Below, one piece after another: positions 45,459-54,013 of a DNA stretch of 64,000 nt. Source of the DNA: Homoserinimonas sp. (lineage in GTDB: Bacteria > Actinomycetota > Actinomycetes > Actinomycetales > Microbacteriaceae). The DNA is taken from assembly GCA_023957835.1 (NCBI GenBank), contig JAMLGP010000001.1, forward strand, positions 551,575 through 615,574, written 5' to 3'. The translations under genes were made by a program, and so were the position numbers. The notes under the pieces are model-generated. The model saw only the letters and a list, made by a program, of their open reading frames with translations, did not search any database and had not been told where the DNA came from. How positions within the stretch are numbered: the stretch's first letter is position 1; each line of letters starts with the position of its first letter.

Positions 45459-46025
45459 TCAATCTTCCGGACCACTGGCGAGATCGTCGATACTCGCGAA
45501 GAAGGCGTCTTCCGCAGCTTCCCGCGCCTGCACCTGGTCGATGACGAACTGTACGAAGTCGGCCTCCCTGTCGGTGACAGCTTGTTCGACCGTCTCGACC
45601 AGGTGGTCTTCCCCTGGCCAGATCGTTTGTCGTGTCGGCCTATCTCGATCGAGTCGAGTGCCACTTGTGGTGACCCAATCGCGGAGGCGCTGGCGCGCAT
45701 CGGCAAAGTCGCGATGCCAGCCCAGCGGCGCAGACCCGTCTTGGTTGACGTCGTAGGCGCAGAGCCAGTGCAGGTGAAGCGCTGAAAGCTCCCAGACCAG
45801 CTCTCGGTGTCGGTGCCACAGCGGAGGTATGACCGAGGCCGGGAGTCCGTACTCCAAGCGAAGCCAGTTCACCCAGCGATTGAGTTCGAGAAGCTCTTGT
45901 TCAAGGTCATTCGCGGTGAGGAGGTTCCAGTTGATCGGGTGTGGCGGTTCGGCGATGGATTCAGCTTCGAACCTGGGTTCGGGCGCGTCGTTAAAGGCCG
46001 AGCCGGGGAGACTGCTGTCGTTCAT
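45459..46025 (-). CDS. Conserved element protein of unknown function
   Basis: 188 residues, soluble. NWNLLTANDLEQELLELNRWVNWLRLEYGLPASVIPPLWHRH is followed by HWLCAYD, GWHRDFADARQRLRDW and an acidic helical tail. The aromatic, Trp-rich pattern recalls the DUF4913-like proteins of actinobacterial elements, a weak match. It is the last gene of the leftward transfer block, 18 bases after ssb. Confidence 0.65.
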   Translation of the reverse strand: MNDSSLPGSAFNDAPEPRFEAESIAEPPHPINWNLLTANDLEQELLELNRWVNWLRLEYGLPASVIPPLWHRHRELVWELSALHLHWLCAYDVNQDGSAPLGWHRDFADARQRLRDWVTTSGTRLDRDRPTRQTIWPGEDHLVETVEQAVTDREADFVQFVIDQVQAREAAEDAFFASIDDLASGPED

Positions 46026-46043
46026 GGTGTGCTCCGGTTCCGT

Positions 46044-46499
46044 TCAGCGACCGAGTGCTGGGGCAGGGCTACTCGGCCGCTGCGGAGGGGAGCTGAACTC
46101 TCGGCTGCCGTCTCGCGTCGGGCCACGATGCGCCGCCGCGCGTGGCGTGCGGTCAACCTCGTATCGGGTGCGAGCGGTGTCGTGGCCGATGCGCTTGGCA
46201 ACGAACTCCTCACCTTCAACGCTCTGACCGTCGCGTTCGTAGGAGTACTCGTGCGCGTAGCCTTCGGCGACGAAACTGTCACCCTTCTGGAATCGCTCTT
46301 GGGCGTATTCCGCGGAACGACCGAACATCACCAGGTGGTGATAGCTCGTCTCGGTTTGGGTGAATGTGCCGTCCTCTTCGCGGCGAAAGTGCTCTTGCCC
46401 GAATCGGAAATACAAACGAGTGTCGCCGTTGGTCGAGGAAGTGAGCTTCGGGTCCGTAGCGACGAAGCCCGAGACGGATGATTGTGTGTGGATGGACAT
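46044..46499 (-). CDS. ssb: Single-stranded DNA-binding protein
   Basis: 151 residues. The OB-fold domain reads SVSGFVATDPKL, LYFRFGQEHFRRE, YHHLVMFGRSAEYAQERFQKGDSFVAEG, followed by a Pro/Ser-rich tail. The typical acidic DDDIPF tip of housekeeping SSB is missing, as is common in plasmid types. It would coat the transferred strand in the recipient. It lies 79 bases after the coupling protein gene. Confidence 0.88.
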   Translation of the reverse strand: MSIHTQSSVSGFVATDPKLTSSTNGDTRLYFRFGQEHFRREEDGTFTQTETSYHHLVMFGRSAEYAQERFQKGDSFVAEGYAHEYSYERDGQSVEGEEFVAKRIGHDTARTRYEVDRTPRAAAHRGPTRDGSREFSSPPQRPSSPAPALGR

Positions 46500-46578
46500 G
46501 GTCGTCTTCCTGTCTGCTTGGGTGACCGCGTCGTTCGGTCACTGCATCGGACAGGTGCGCGTCGACGCCCAACGCCGG

Positions 46579-48360
46579 TCAGTATCTCTGCGCACGCTGC
46601 AGGAGCGACTCAACGGTGCTGCGATCCGTCTTGAGCTGCTGTGCGTCGGCACGTTTCGGCCATGGATGAAGGTCGGTGACTATCGGCGGGGTCGAGCGGA
46701 GCATGATGACGCCGGTCCCGAAAGGGAGGGTCCGAATGCGATCCGGGGGCATGATCGGGACTCTTCGGACGGAGCGCTGATTGGAGCGTGAGCCGTAGTC
46801 GCCGTGGGTGACTGACTCCGTGAACTCGTCGCGTTCGCCGATGAGGGTGGAGAGGTCCTGAAGATCGCGAGAGTTCGACGCGCCGCCGAGGATGATCTTC
46901 GCGATGCTCGCATCCCAGATCGCTGCTGCCTGATTCTCTGACCATTTGTCGCGCGCCTGCGCGAGCGATTGCAGCACGGGCATCGTGGTGATGCCTGTGC
47001 CACCGCCCTCGGCCATCAGGGTTGGTAGGGACGGGAGTGGCGCGAGATTCCCGATCTCATCGAGCGCGAGCAGTAGCGGCGGATCAAGCCGCGCGCCGGA
47101 CGATCGAGCTGCCATACGACGGGCTGTCTCGACGAGGTCTTCGACGAATGCTGAGACCAACGCAGCGCTGTTCCCGGCTCCGGCTCCGGTCGCGAGCAGG
47201 TAGAGCGTGCCGCGGCGTCGGATGAACTGTTCCGGGTCGAAGTGTTCGCCCTCTGACGGGCTGACCGCGTCCAAGACTCGCGGATCGGCGAGCGCCGCTA
47301 GAGCGAGCGACACTCCCTGCCAAATGCTGTCACGAGTGCGCGGATCGGAGTCGAGCATCGCTTCCAACGATTCCGCCCAGCCCGTCGCGGCAAACGGAGA
47401 GCCAATCAGGATCGCGACGGCCTCGGCAGCGGCAGCAGGGTCGAGCGTCCACCGGAAGAGTTCCGCAGGCGTCCGATGGTCGAGGGCCGCGGCGTGGAGG
47501 AGCGCTTGCAGCGCGACTCGGGTCTTGCCCTCCCAGAAGCCGCCACCTTCGACACCGCCTGAAGAGAGTTCGGTCGCTGCTGCGAGGCCCGTCGCTCGGA
47601 TCATCGCGGTGAGCGGATCCTCGCAGCCACGGATAGGTGACCATCGCAGCCCTGCAGGAATACCTTCGGCGAGGTGCTGCGGATCGAAGACAGCAACAGG
47701 GCCGAGTCGCTGCCTTGCCTTGAGCGTGACCGTCAGGTTGTCGGGCCGAGTCGACGTCGTGACGACGGCACCTGGTGCGTCGAGGATGGCTGGAATCACG
47801 ACGTGCAGTCCCTTGCCGGAGCGCGGCGGCCCGATGAGCAGGATCGAATCTTCGACACTGGCCCAGATTTGCTTACCGTGCGAGCGCCCAAGTAGGAAGC
47901 CGACATCCTCGGGCTTCGGACGCACAAGTGACGGCCTGAGGGTCGCAGCACGGTGCAGGAGCGCCCTCGACGACGCGTTGGATGCGACATTATGTCTGCT
48001 CGCGATTCCGTGAAGCTTGCGGGGGTCGGCCGTGGCCGCGACAGAGTGACGCCGCAGCCTGATCCAGACCCACACACTCGTCGTGGCGAGTGCACCGAGC
48101 ATGAACGTCGCGACGACCCAGTAGAGCACTGCGTTGAGGCTTGGCGATTCCAGCGCTGCGGCAGGGTCTGCCGGATTGAAGAGCACGTTGACGCCACCCG
48201 CGAAACCGACTTCCGATTGCTCCGCACCAGACAGAAATGCGGCGATAGATCCGGCGCCGCGAAGTACCGCTGCGATACCGAACAGAGCAAAGAGACCGAT
48301 CATGAGTGCGTTGGTCAGCTCATCACCGAGACCTCGGCTGTGAGACTGGGCGCCCGTCAT
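46579..48360 (-). CDS. Type IV coupling protein (VirD4/TraG)
   Basis: 593 residues. Two or three N-terminal hydrophobic segments anchor it in the membrane. Walker A is IGPPRSGKGLHVVIPA and Walker B LLLALDEIGNLAPLPSLPTL, with the TraG-type MPVLQSLAQARDKWSENQA. It links the relaxosome to the secretion channel and pumps DNA with ATP. Its ATG overlaps the stop of the preceding gene (ATGA). Confidence 0.93.
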   Translation of the reverse strand: MTGAQSHSRGLGDELTNALMIGLFALFGIAAVLRGAGSIAAFLSGAEQSEVGFAGGVNVLFNPADPAAALESPSLNAVLYWVVATFMLGALATTSVWVWIRLRRHSVAATADPRKLHGIASRHNVASNASSRALLHRAATLRPSLVRPKPEDVGFLLGRSHGKQIWASVEDSILLIGPPRSGKGLHVVIPAILDAPGAVVTTSTRPDNLTVTLKARQRLGPVAVFDPQHLAEGIPAGLRWSPIRGCEDPLTAMIRATGLAAATELSSGGVEGGGFWEGKTRVALQALLHAAALDHRTPAELFRWTLDPAAAAEAVAILIGSPFAATGWAESLEAMLDSDPRTRDSIWQGVSLALAALADPRVLDAVSPSEGEHFDPEQFIRRRGTLYLLATGAGAGNSAALVSAFVEDLVETARRMAARSSGARLDPPLLLALDEIGNLAPLPSLPTLMAEGGGTGITTMPVLQSLAQARDKWSENQAAAIWDASIAKIILGGASNSRDLQDLSTLIGERDEFTESVTHGDYGSRSNQRSVRRVPIMPPDRIRTLPFGTGVIMLRSTPPIVTDLHPWPKRADAQQLKTDRSTVESLLQRAQRY

Positions 48361-48890
48361 GACTGCAACCGCTCGGCGACAATCACACCTGAGATACGCC
48401 CGATGAGCACGAGTTCTGTGTTCTGATCCGCAATCTGGCTGAGATCGACAACTGCGCGAGCCGTGCCGTCTGCGGCGCCTTCCGCGCTCGACAACGTGAG
48501 CGCAACCGTCACGTCCTCGCCCGGGATGAAACCAGAGCCGCGTATCTCGATCAGTTGATGAGTCGTTCGATGGCGCGCTCGCCGCGTGGCACTGGGCAGC
48601 GGCACCTCGTCTGCGATGCGTTCGCTGCGAGTTGCGTGCACGATGTCAGTGAATACCGAGCCGTCGTACTCGTGCACCTCGACACGAACGGTACGGGTGC
48701 GGTGAGACGAGAGCGCGTCGAGCAACTCACCGAACCGAACCCTGCTCCATTTCGACCCCACACCAGGAGGCGGGAACTCTTCGCCGTCCAGCGTGACGTG
48801 CATCGCACCGCGTTCATCAACGCGGACTCTGGCGATCGGAATGTTGATAGATGACTCGGACGATGAATCCATGGTGCTGCTCTTGCTCAT
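48357..48890 (-). CDS. Conserved element protein of unknown function, beta-rich
   Basis: 177 residues. A beta-rich N-half (ARVRVDERGAMHVTLDGE, VRVEVHEYDGSVFTDIVH) is followed by a C-half with IRGSGFIPGEDVTVALTLS that resembles an Ig-like fold. No transmembrane segment. It is translationally coupled to the coupling protein downstream and lies 33 bases after the VirB4-like gene, so it probably serves transfer. Confidence 0.72.
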   Translation of the reverse strand: MSKSSTMDSSSESSINIPIARVRVDERGAMHVTLDGEEFPPPGVGSKWSRVRFGELLDALSSHRTRTVRVEVHEYDGSVFTDIVHATRSERIADEVPLPSATRRARHRTTHQLIEIRGSGFIPGEDVTVALTLSSAEGAADGTARAVVDLSQIADQNTELVLIGRISGVIVAERLQS

Positions 48891-48923
48891 ATGGCGTAGG
48901 TGCGTAGGAGCGTCCTCGCGAGT

Positions 48924-50408
48924 TCAGCTCATCATTCGTCCGGTCGTGTCGAAGAGTTCCATCTCGCCCGGGTGCAGCTGGTGCTGGCAGACGAAGGAAC
49001 GGTCCTTGATGCGCCAGAGGCCTTGTCCTGCGCCGAGTCCGGGCAACAGTTTCTGCTCGGTGCCGGTAAGCCCGAGTGCCCCGGCCGTGACGCCGAGTTG
49101 GTCGGATTCCTGCCGGTAGATGATCCTGGTCTCGGCATTGGCCAGCAGGCTGTTTGCCAGAGCGCGCATTGCTGACCCTTGATCACCGACGTTCTCCAAA
49201 TCGGTGAGCTTGTGAAAGATCAGCATGTTCGCGATCCCGTAGTGTCGCGCAAGTCGCCAGTGAGCGTCCATCCGGCGCAATAGAGCTGGGTGGGACATCA
49301 GCCGCCACGCCTCGTCGTAGATACACCAGCGCTGACCACCGTTTGGATCGAGCAGCGCGGACTCCATCCACGCTGAGGAGCACGTCATGAGCACCGAAAT
49401 CAGCGTCGAGTTCTCCGTCACTCGTGACAAGTCCAGAGAGATCATCGGCAACGTGGGATCGAAGGTCACCGTTGACGGACCATCGAAGAGTCCGGCGAGG
49501 TCGCCAGCAACGAGCCGTCGGAGCGCATGCCCGACGAGACGTCCGTCTTCGGCAAGTCTGCCGTCGGGGTCTGCGTGAGTAGTTGGCGCAAGGATGTGCT
49601 CGACGACCATCGGAAGGATCGGCACGTCATTGCTGCGCATGACGTCGGTGAGGGCCGTGTCGATTGCCGTGTGTTCCAGCGGTGTCAAGGGACGATTGAG
49701 AACCGTCTCAGCCAGCGCACCGATGAGGTCGCGGCGACGAGACGCGACGGTGGACGCCCAGCTCTCATCGCTCATACCAGAGGGGCGGTAGCCCTCGTCG
49801 AGCGGGTTGAGTCGCGTCGCGAGCCCGTGCCCGAGGACGATTGCTCGGCCACCCACTGCTTCCGCGACTGCCGTGTGCTCACCTTTGGGGTCACCTGGCA
49901 CATACACGCGGCGCCCGAACGGGAGGGATCGCGTGTAGAGACTCTTCGCCAAGCTCGACTTGCCCGACCCCACGATGCCCGCGAGCACGAGATTCGGTGC
50001 AGTGATGATGCCACGGGCGTACAACACCCATGGGTCGTAGACGAAGGAGCCGCCCGAGTACAGGTCCTGCCCGACGAATACGCCATCGGAACCGAGCCCG
50101 CCCTCGGCGAGGAACGGGTACGCGCCCGCGAGAGTGGCTGAGGTGTCTTGATGTCGGGGCAGGCGAAATGGTCCTGGCGTACGTAGCTGAGCCGGTCCGG
50201 GCTCGCCAGCTGCGGGCAAATATGTAGTTCCCCGACGCTCGGCCATCTCGGCGAGGTACTTCGCGTGGGCTTCCCGCCGTTCAGCACGTTGCTGCTCGAT
50301 CTGCAGCTTTGATGCCGCCTTACGTCGCTGCGCGCGCACCCGGCGCTTCTCGGATGCCGGAGCCACGAGTACTGCGCTGTGGAGCTTCTCGGCATCGTCC
50401 CGGTTCAT
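48924..50408 (-). CDS. VirB4-like conjugation ATPase
   Basis: 494 residues. Walker A is AGIVGSGKSSLAKSL and Walker B-like RWCIYDEAWRLMSHP, with VPGDPKGEHTAVAEAVGG and a RAAD-like IIYRQESDQLGV arm after it. It powers assembly or work of the type IV channel. It lacks the N-terminal VirB4 domain of Proteobacteria; in this element the separate SCO6880-type protein may supply it. Its ATG overlaps the stop of the upstream gene (ATGA). Confidence 0.88.
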   Translation of the reverse strand: MNRDDAEKLHSAVLVAPASEKRRVRAQRRKAASKLQIEQQRAERREAHAKYLAEMAERRGTTYLPAAGEPGPAQLRTPGPFRLPRHQDTSATLAGAYPFLAEGGLGSDGVFVGQDLYSGGSFVYDPWVLYARGIITAPNLVLAGIVGSGKSSLAKSLYTRSLPFGRRVYVPGDPKGEHTAVAEAVGGRAIVLGHGLATRLNPLDEGYRPSGMSDESWASTVASRRRDLIGALAETVLNRPLTPLEHTAIDTALTDVMRSNDVPILPMVVEHILAPTTHADPDGRLAEDGRLVGHALRRLVAGDLAGLFDGPSTVTFDPTLPMISLDLSRVTENSTLISVLMTCSSAWMESALLDPNGGQRWCIYDEAWRLMSHPALLRRMDAHWRLARHYGIANMLIFHKLTDLENVGDQGSAMRALANSLLANAETRIIYRQESDQLGVTAGALGLTGTEQKLLPGLGAGQGLWRIKDRSFVCQHQLHPGEMELFDTTGRMMS

Positions 50409-51178
50409 AGCCCGAGCCCTCGCTGCTGCTTGAGTGCCGTGATGTTCGCTGGCTCGAACCAGGAGGAGCGTTGCTGGCGCCGCGTCGCTGGGCTGGTGTG
50501 GAGGCCACGCGACTCGTCTGGAAGTCCGTCTTCGAGGCTGACTGTGTGGCGTCGATACAGTGCGACATGGTCGAAACTGTGGCTGTACGTGAGGTGATAG
50601 TTACCCTCGCGCAACTCGTGCTCCAGCGCGCCGCTGGGCGGCTCGTCGTAGACGTACCCGTTCTCCATCGCTGCGCTCGTGGTCTCGTCTCCGAAATCCC
50701 AGTTCTTCAGGTGGTCCAGCCCTGCGGCAGGGCCGTCGGAGTCGATCATGTCGAGTACTTCGTCTGCCTCGTCGCCTTGCATGAAGACGACGTTGATCCA
50801 ACGAACAGTCGTGGTGGCGCGTGCGGCGGGTGAGTCGTGCCAAGCGACCTGGCTCGCGGCAGACGCTGCGGCGTTCAGTCGCTCTTCGGCTTGGTCGATG
50901 AACGTTGCCGACTGGTGCAACTCATCGGCGGCAGCGAGCGCGTCCGCTGATCCAACGGCATGGTTTCCGTGATCGTCAAAGGCGCGGGCATGGTTGTTGA
51001 CGTGAGCCGTAGCGAGTTGGTCGAGCACTTGCCTCAGCGACCGGACTCCCGACAGCAGATCGCCCAGGACACCGTACATATCCTGCAGGTTCTCGAAGTT
51101 GCGTGTCGCATGCGCGAGCCCGCGTAGCGCCTCGGATGCTTCACCGGCGTCGGCGCCGGGATCGTAAAACGTTGGCAT
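50405..51178 (-). CDS. Two-part element protein of unknown function
   Basis: About 257 residues from ATG 51178, five bases after AGGAGG; an ATG next to it (51181) sits too close to that site. The N-half is helical (ASEALRGLAHATRNFENLQ, VLDQLATAHVNNHARAF). The C-half begins RWINVVFMQGDEADEVLDMID and includes ENGYVYDEPPSGAL. I recall each half as a separate small protein in related elements, so this may be a gene fusion; that is from memory. It is divergent from the 51290 gene. Confidence 0.7.
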   Translation of the reverse strand: MPTFYDPGADAGEASEALRGLAHATRNFENLQDMYGVLGDLLSGVRSLRQVLDQLATAHVNNHARAFDDHGNHAVGSADALAAADELHQSATFIDQAEERLNAAASAASQVAWHDSPAARATTTVRWINVVFMQGDEADEVLDMIDSDGPAAGLDHLKNWDFGDETTSAAMENGYVYDEPPSGALEHELREGNYHLTYSHSFDHVALYRRHTVSLEDGLPDESRGLHTSPATRRQQRSSWFEPANITALKQQRGLGL

Positions 51179-51289
51179 CATGACCTCCTGGCTTTGCGAA
51201 TCGCTAGTAGCTGACAGGTGCACGAAAGAAACTCGGGTCGATGTCTGCGGTACGCAATACGCTTGAAGCATCCGATAGGGAGGGGCGTA

Positions 51290-52501
51290 ATGACTGACGA
51301 GATCGAGCTTGTAAGTGATGGCGATGGTCTCGCGGTCGTGGGCGAGCAGAATGCAGTTGATCGCTTCCTGGAGTCAATGGGACTGCTAGCAGTCTCGGAT
51401 GTTGTTCGCCCCGACAACTTGGCTCGGATACTGGGCGGCGGGAGTGAAGCGATTCGTGCGGCGTCGGATGCGGTGGAGAGATCTGGAAGGTACTTGAAGC
51501 TGACAAAAGAGTCGGCCGCGCGGGTGAAGGAACTCGGGTTGATGCCGACCAAGACCAAAGGCATCAGCCACGCGATGTTCGGAGAGCCAGGAGCAATCAA
51601 CAAGTGGGTGCAGGTCGAGAACGGACCTGGATCGTTGTTGACGAACCCTGCGCTGCTCTCCGGGCTCGGCGGGCTGATGACCCAGCTCGCGAAGCAAGCA
51701 GAAGCCAATGAACTCAAGGCGCTGCTAGTCAAGATCGACGAGAAGTTGGACGACGTTCGCCGAGCGCAGCGAGACGCAGTCCTGTCGAAACTGGATCGTG
51801 TAGTGCTCGCGATCAGAGAAGCTCAGATGATTGGCGAGCATGGCGGTAACAGGGAGACCGCCTGGAAGAAGATTGAGTCAGAGTCGGGCACAATCGCTGA
51901 AGTTCAGGGGTCTGCGTTGCGCGCTCTCGATGCTCTTGCGGACAAGGTCGAGGAAAAGAAGAAGATCGGCGAGATTGCGAGTGCGACGTACGAAGTCGAG
52001 TTCGAAGTGAGTATCTGGCTCGCAGTACTCGCTCGGTGTTTCCAGTTGCAGGATGAGTTTTCTGTGCTGGAGCTGGATCATGTTCTTGGCCTTGCCCCAG
52101 CAGACATTGATGGACATCGCATCGGGCTCGTGGCCGCTCAACAGGAGCGAAGAGACCTAATTGTTGGGAGGACGAGGAAGCTGATCCAGAGGATGGACAG
52201 CGCCGGATCGACAGCCGACTCAAACAAGCTTTTGCATGCCCGGCGAGCGCGAGCCGTGGTGGATTCCGTGAACACGACAGCACTGAGTATCGATGAGTTT
52301 CATGAACCACTTGGCCTCGATCCCGTACGAGCGCCGCTCAAGGCAACCCGCTGGCGTGACGCACTCCGTGACGGCGCGCAACTGAAGAATGCAGGTATTG
52401 AGGCTGGCAAGAAGGCGTTGACTGGTGCAGCGATAGCTGGGGGCACCGTTGTCGCCGCGGTGGCATCGGTCGCAGCCGCGAATAACGTCAACAAGAGTTG
52501 A
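51290..52501 (+). CDS. Unknown protein encoded against the transfer operon
   Basis: About 403 residues from ATG 51290, with GGGAGGGG nine bases upstream; the frame is open from 51218. No known domain is recognised. The start (VVGEQNAVDRFLESMG) leads to MFGEPGAINKWVQVENGPG, a helical and partly coiled-coil middle (KALLVKIDEKLDDVRRAQRDAV, in part) and AVLARCFQLQDEFSVLELD. The C-terminus has a Gly/Ala/Val-rich hydrophobic helix (AAIAGGTVVAAVASVAAA). It sits on the opposite strand, splitting the transfer genes between the two-part protein and SCO6880. I recall relatives in other actinobacteria as hypothetical proteins. A cargo, defence or exclusion role is inference only. Confidence 0.75.
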   Translation: MTDEIELVSDGDGLAVVGEQNAVDRFLESMGLLAVSDVVRPDNLARILGGGSEAIRAASDAVERSGRYLKLTKESAARVKELGLMPTKTKGISHAMFGEPGAINKWVQVENGPGSLLTNPALLSGLGGLMTQLAKQAEANELKALLVKIDEKLDDVRRAQRDAVLSKLDRVVLAIREAQMIGEHGGNRETAWKKIESESGTIAEVQGSALRALDALADKVEEKKKIGEIASATYEVEFEVSIWLAVLARCFQLQDEFSVLELDHVLGLAPADIDGHRIGLVAAQQERRDLIVGRTRKLIQRMDSAGSTADSNKLLHARRARAVVDSVNTTALSIDEFHEPLGLDPVRAPLKATRWRDALRDGAQLKNAGIEAGKKALTGAAIAGGTVVAAVASVAAANNVNKS

Positions 52502-52540
52502 ATCTGAGCAACGAATCTGCGTGATTCAGGAAAGCGCCGC

Positions 52541-54007
52541 TCACACGGTCCGGCACAGCGGCAACGCCGCCGCGGTGAACGCCTGGGCCTGCTGACCGAC
52601 AAGGAGACGTGTCTCGCAGGAGGCCTGGATCGCCGCCTGCTCAATGGCGGCAACCGCGGCATCGAGGTCGTCGGCTGTGCGCGCCGAGACAGAGACGAGA
52701 CCCGTGTAGCGGAGCACCCCGTGCCCGGCCGTGAGGTCGGCTTCCTGCTGCAGCACATCGTGAAACTCTGCTGCCTGCGACGCGTCTTCTATTTGACCGA
52801 TCCGCTGCCGTTGGGCCGCGTCAGAGATGTACTCGGTCTTCTTCTTTCGAATGTCGCGCGCCGCCTGATCGGAGCGCATCGGAGTGCAGAGCAGCGAGAA
52901 GGAGCGCTGGATGCCCGTCGACAGCAGCAGCGGCGCAAGGAACCCCGGGTAGACCATCGACCGAGGCCATTCCGAGATCCACAGCACTGCGTGAAATGCT
53001 GAGTCGGTGCGCAGCCGAGACCAAGACTCATTGACGGCCACGGGTCCGGCGGTCGCGAGCGACTGCCCAAGCTCACCGTGGCGTTCCAGGGTCGCCGCAA
53101 CAGCAGGGTCATACGCCGACCGCAGAATCACTGCGATTTCACCGGAGGTCAGCCAGGACGAGGGTGAGAGATCCGCCGAGCGCAACGCAGCAACGAGCGT
53201 GGACATCTCTTGGCGGAGCACAGCCGCCGCGCCGCGGATGCCGCCGCCAGCAGTGCGAATCTGACGCGAGGCAGCTCGCATATCAAGTGACAGCGACAGG
53301 GTGGTCGCATGGCGTTCACCTGCGGGTCCCGCGCGATCAATCAGCTCGGCGTATGTGGTCGAGGCCCAAGAGGCGTCGGCGACGCCGTGCGAGGCCCACC
53401 ACTCGGCAAGCCCGCTCCCGGAGTCAGGCAGCGTCCGCTCAAGCACCTGGAGCATCGAGATGCGACCCGACCGGCAGACCGTCGCGAGCACACGCCCCCA
53501 CGAACTGACTCGACGTTCTTGCTCGCCGGGGTCGAGGAGCACGAAAGCGGGATGTGAGACGGCAACGATGGCAGTGAGCGTCTCAGCCGTCGGATCGTGA
53601 ACCATTCCTGCGCCAGTCACCGGATCGTCGTATTCGCGAAGCCGGGCCATGTCGCCGGGAAGCGCGAGCGTGCCCGCTGGCCGAGGCTTCACGACTCGTC
53701 GACGGTAGAGGAGTTGCCCTGCGGTGGTCTTCCAAATCCACCAGAGGAACACGGGGATCCACTCGACGATTGCGCGGCCTGTAATCCGGATCCAGACCAC
53801 GGCGGCCGATGCGAGCCACACGGGTGACGAGAACGCAATCAGGATGCCGCCGCCAGCGTAGAACGCCCACACAAGCGTGCCGATACCGATGCCCAGGGCA
53901 ACAAGTTGTGAGAGCGACAGGCCGAGGAGCACGCCGCGGCGAGTCAGTCGCGAGAACTTGACCGGTACAAGCTCACCGGCGCGGTGAACGTCGTAATTCT
54001 TCGACAT
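52541..54007 (-). CDS. SCO6880-family type IV secretion protein
   Basis: About 488 residues from ATG 54007, nine bases after AAGGAG. Two transmembrane helices near residues 28-65 (LGLSLSQLVALGIGIGTLVW and the next) precede a large cytosolic part. The pattern KFSRLTRRGVLLGLS, RRRVVKPRPAGTLALPGD and FVLLDPGEQERRVSSWG is that of the SCO6880 family, a PrgI-like inner membrane start joined to a VirB4 N-domain-like part. It is thought to act with the separate ATPase encoded at 48924. It starts seven bases after the TrbL-like gene. Confidence 0.88.
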   Translation of the reverse strand: MSKNYDVHRAGELVPVKFSRLTRRGVLLGLSLSQLVALGIGIGTLVWAFYAGGGILIAFSSPVWLASAAVVWIRITGRAIVEWIPVFLWWIWKTTAGQLLYRRRVVKPRPAGTLALPGDMARLREYDDPVTGAGMVHDPTAETLTAIVAVSHPAFVLLDPGEQERRVSSWGRVLATVCRSGRISMLQVLERTLPDSGSGLAEWWASHGVADASWASTTYAELIDRAGPAGERHATTLSLSLDMRAASRQIRTAGGGIRGAAAVLRQEMSTLVAALRSADLSPSSWLTSGEIAVILRSAYDPAVAATLERHGELGQSLATAGPVAVNESWSRLRTDSAFHAVLWISEWPRSMVYPGFLAPLLLSTGIQRSFSLLCTPMRSDQAARDIRKKKTEYISDAAQRQRIGQIEDASQAAEFHDVLQQEADLTAGHGVLRYTGLVSVSARTADDLDAAVAAIEQAAIQASCETRLLVGQQAQAFTAAALPLCRTV

Positions 54008-54013
54008 GGTCAA

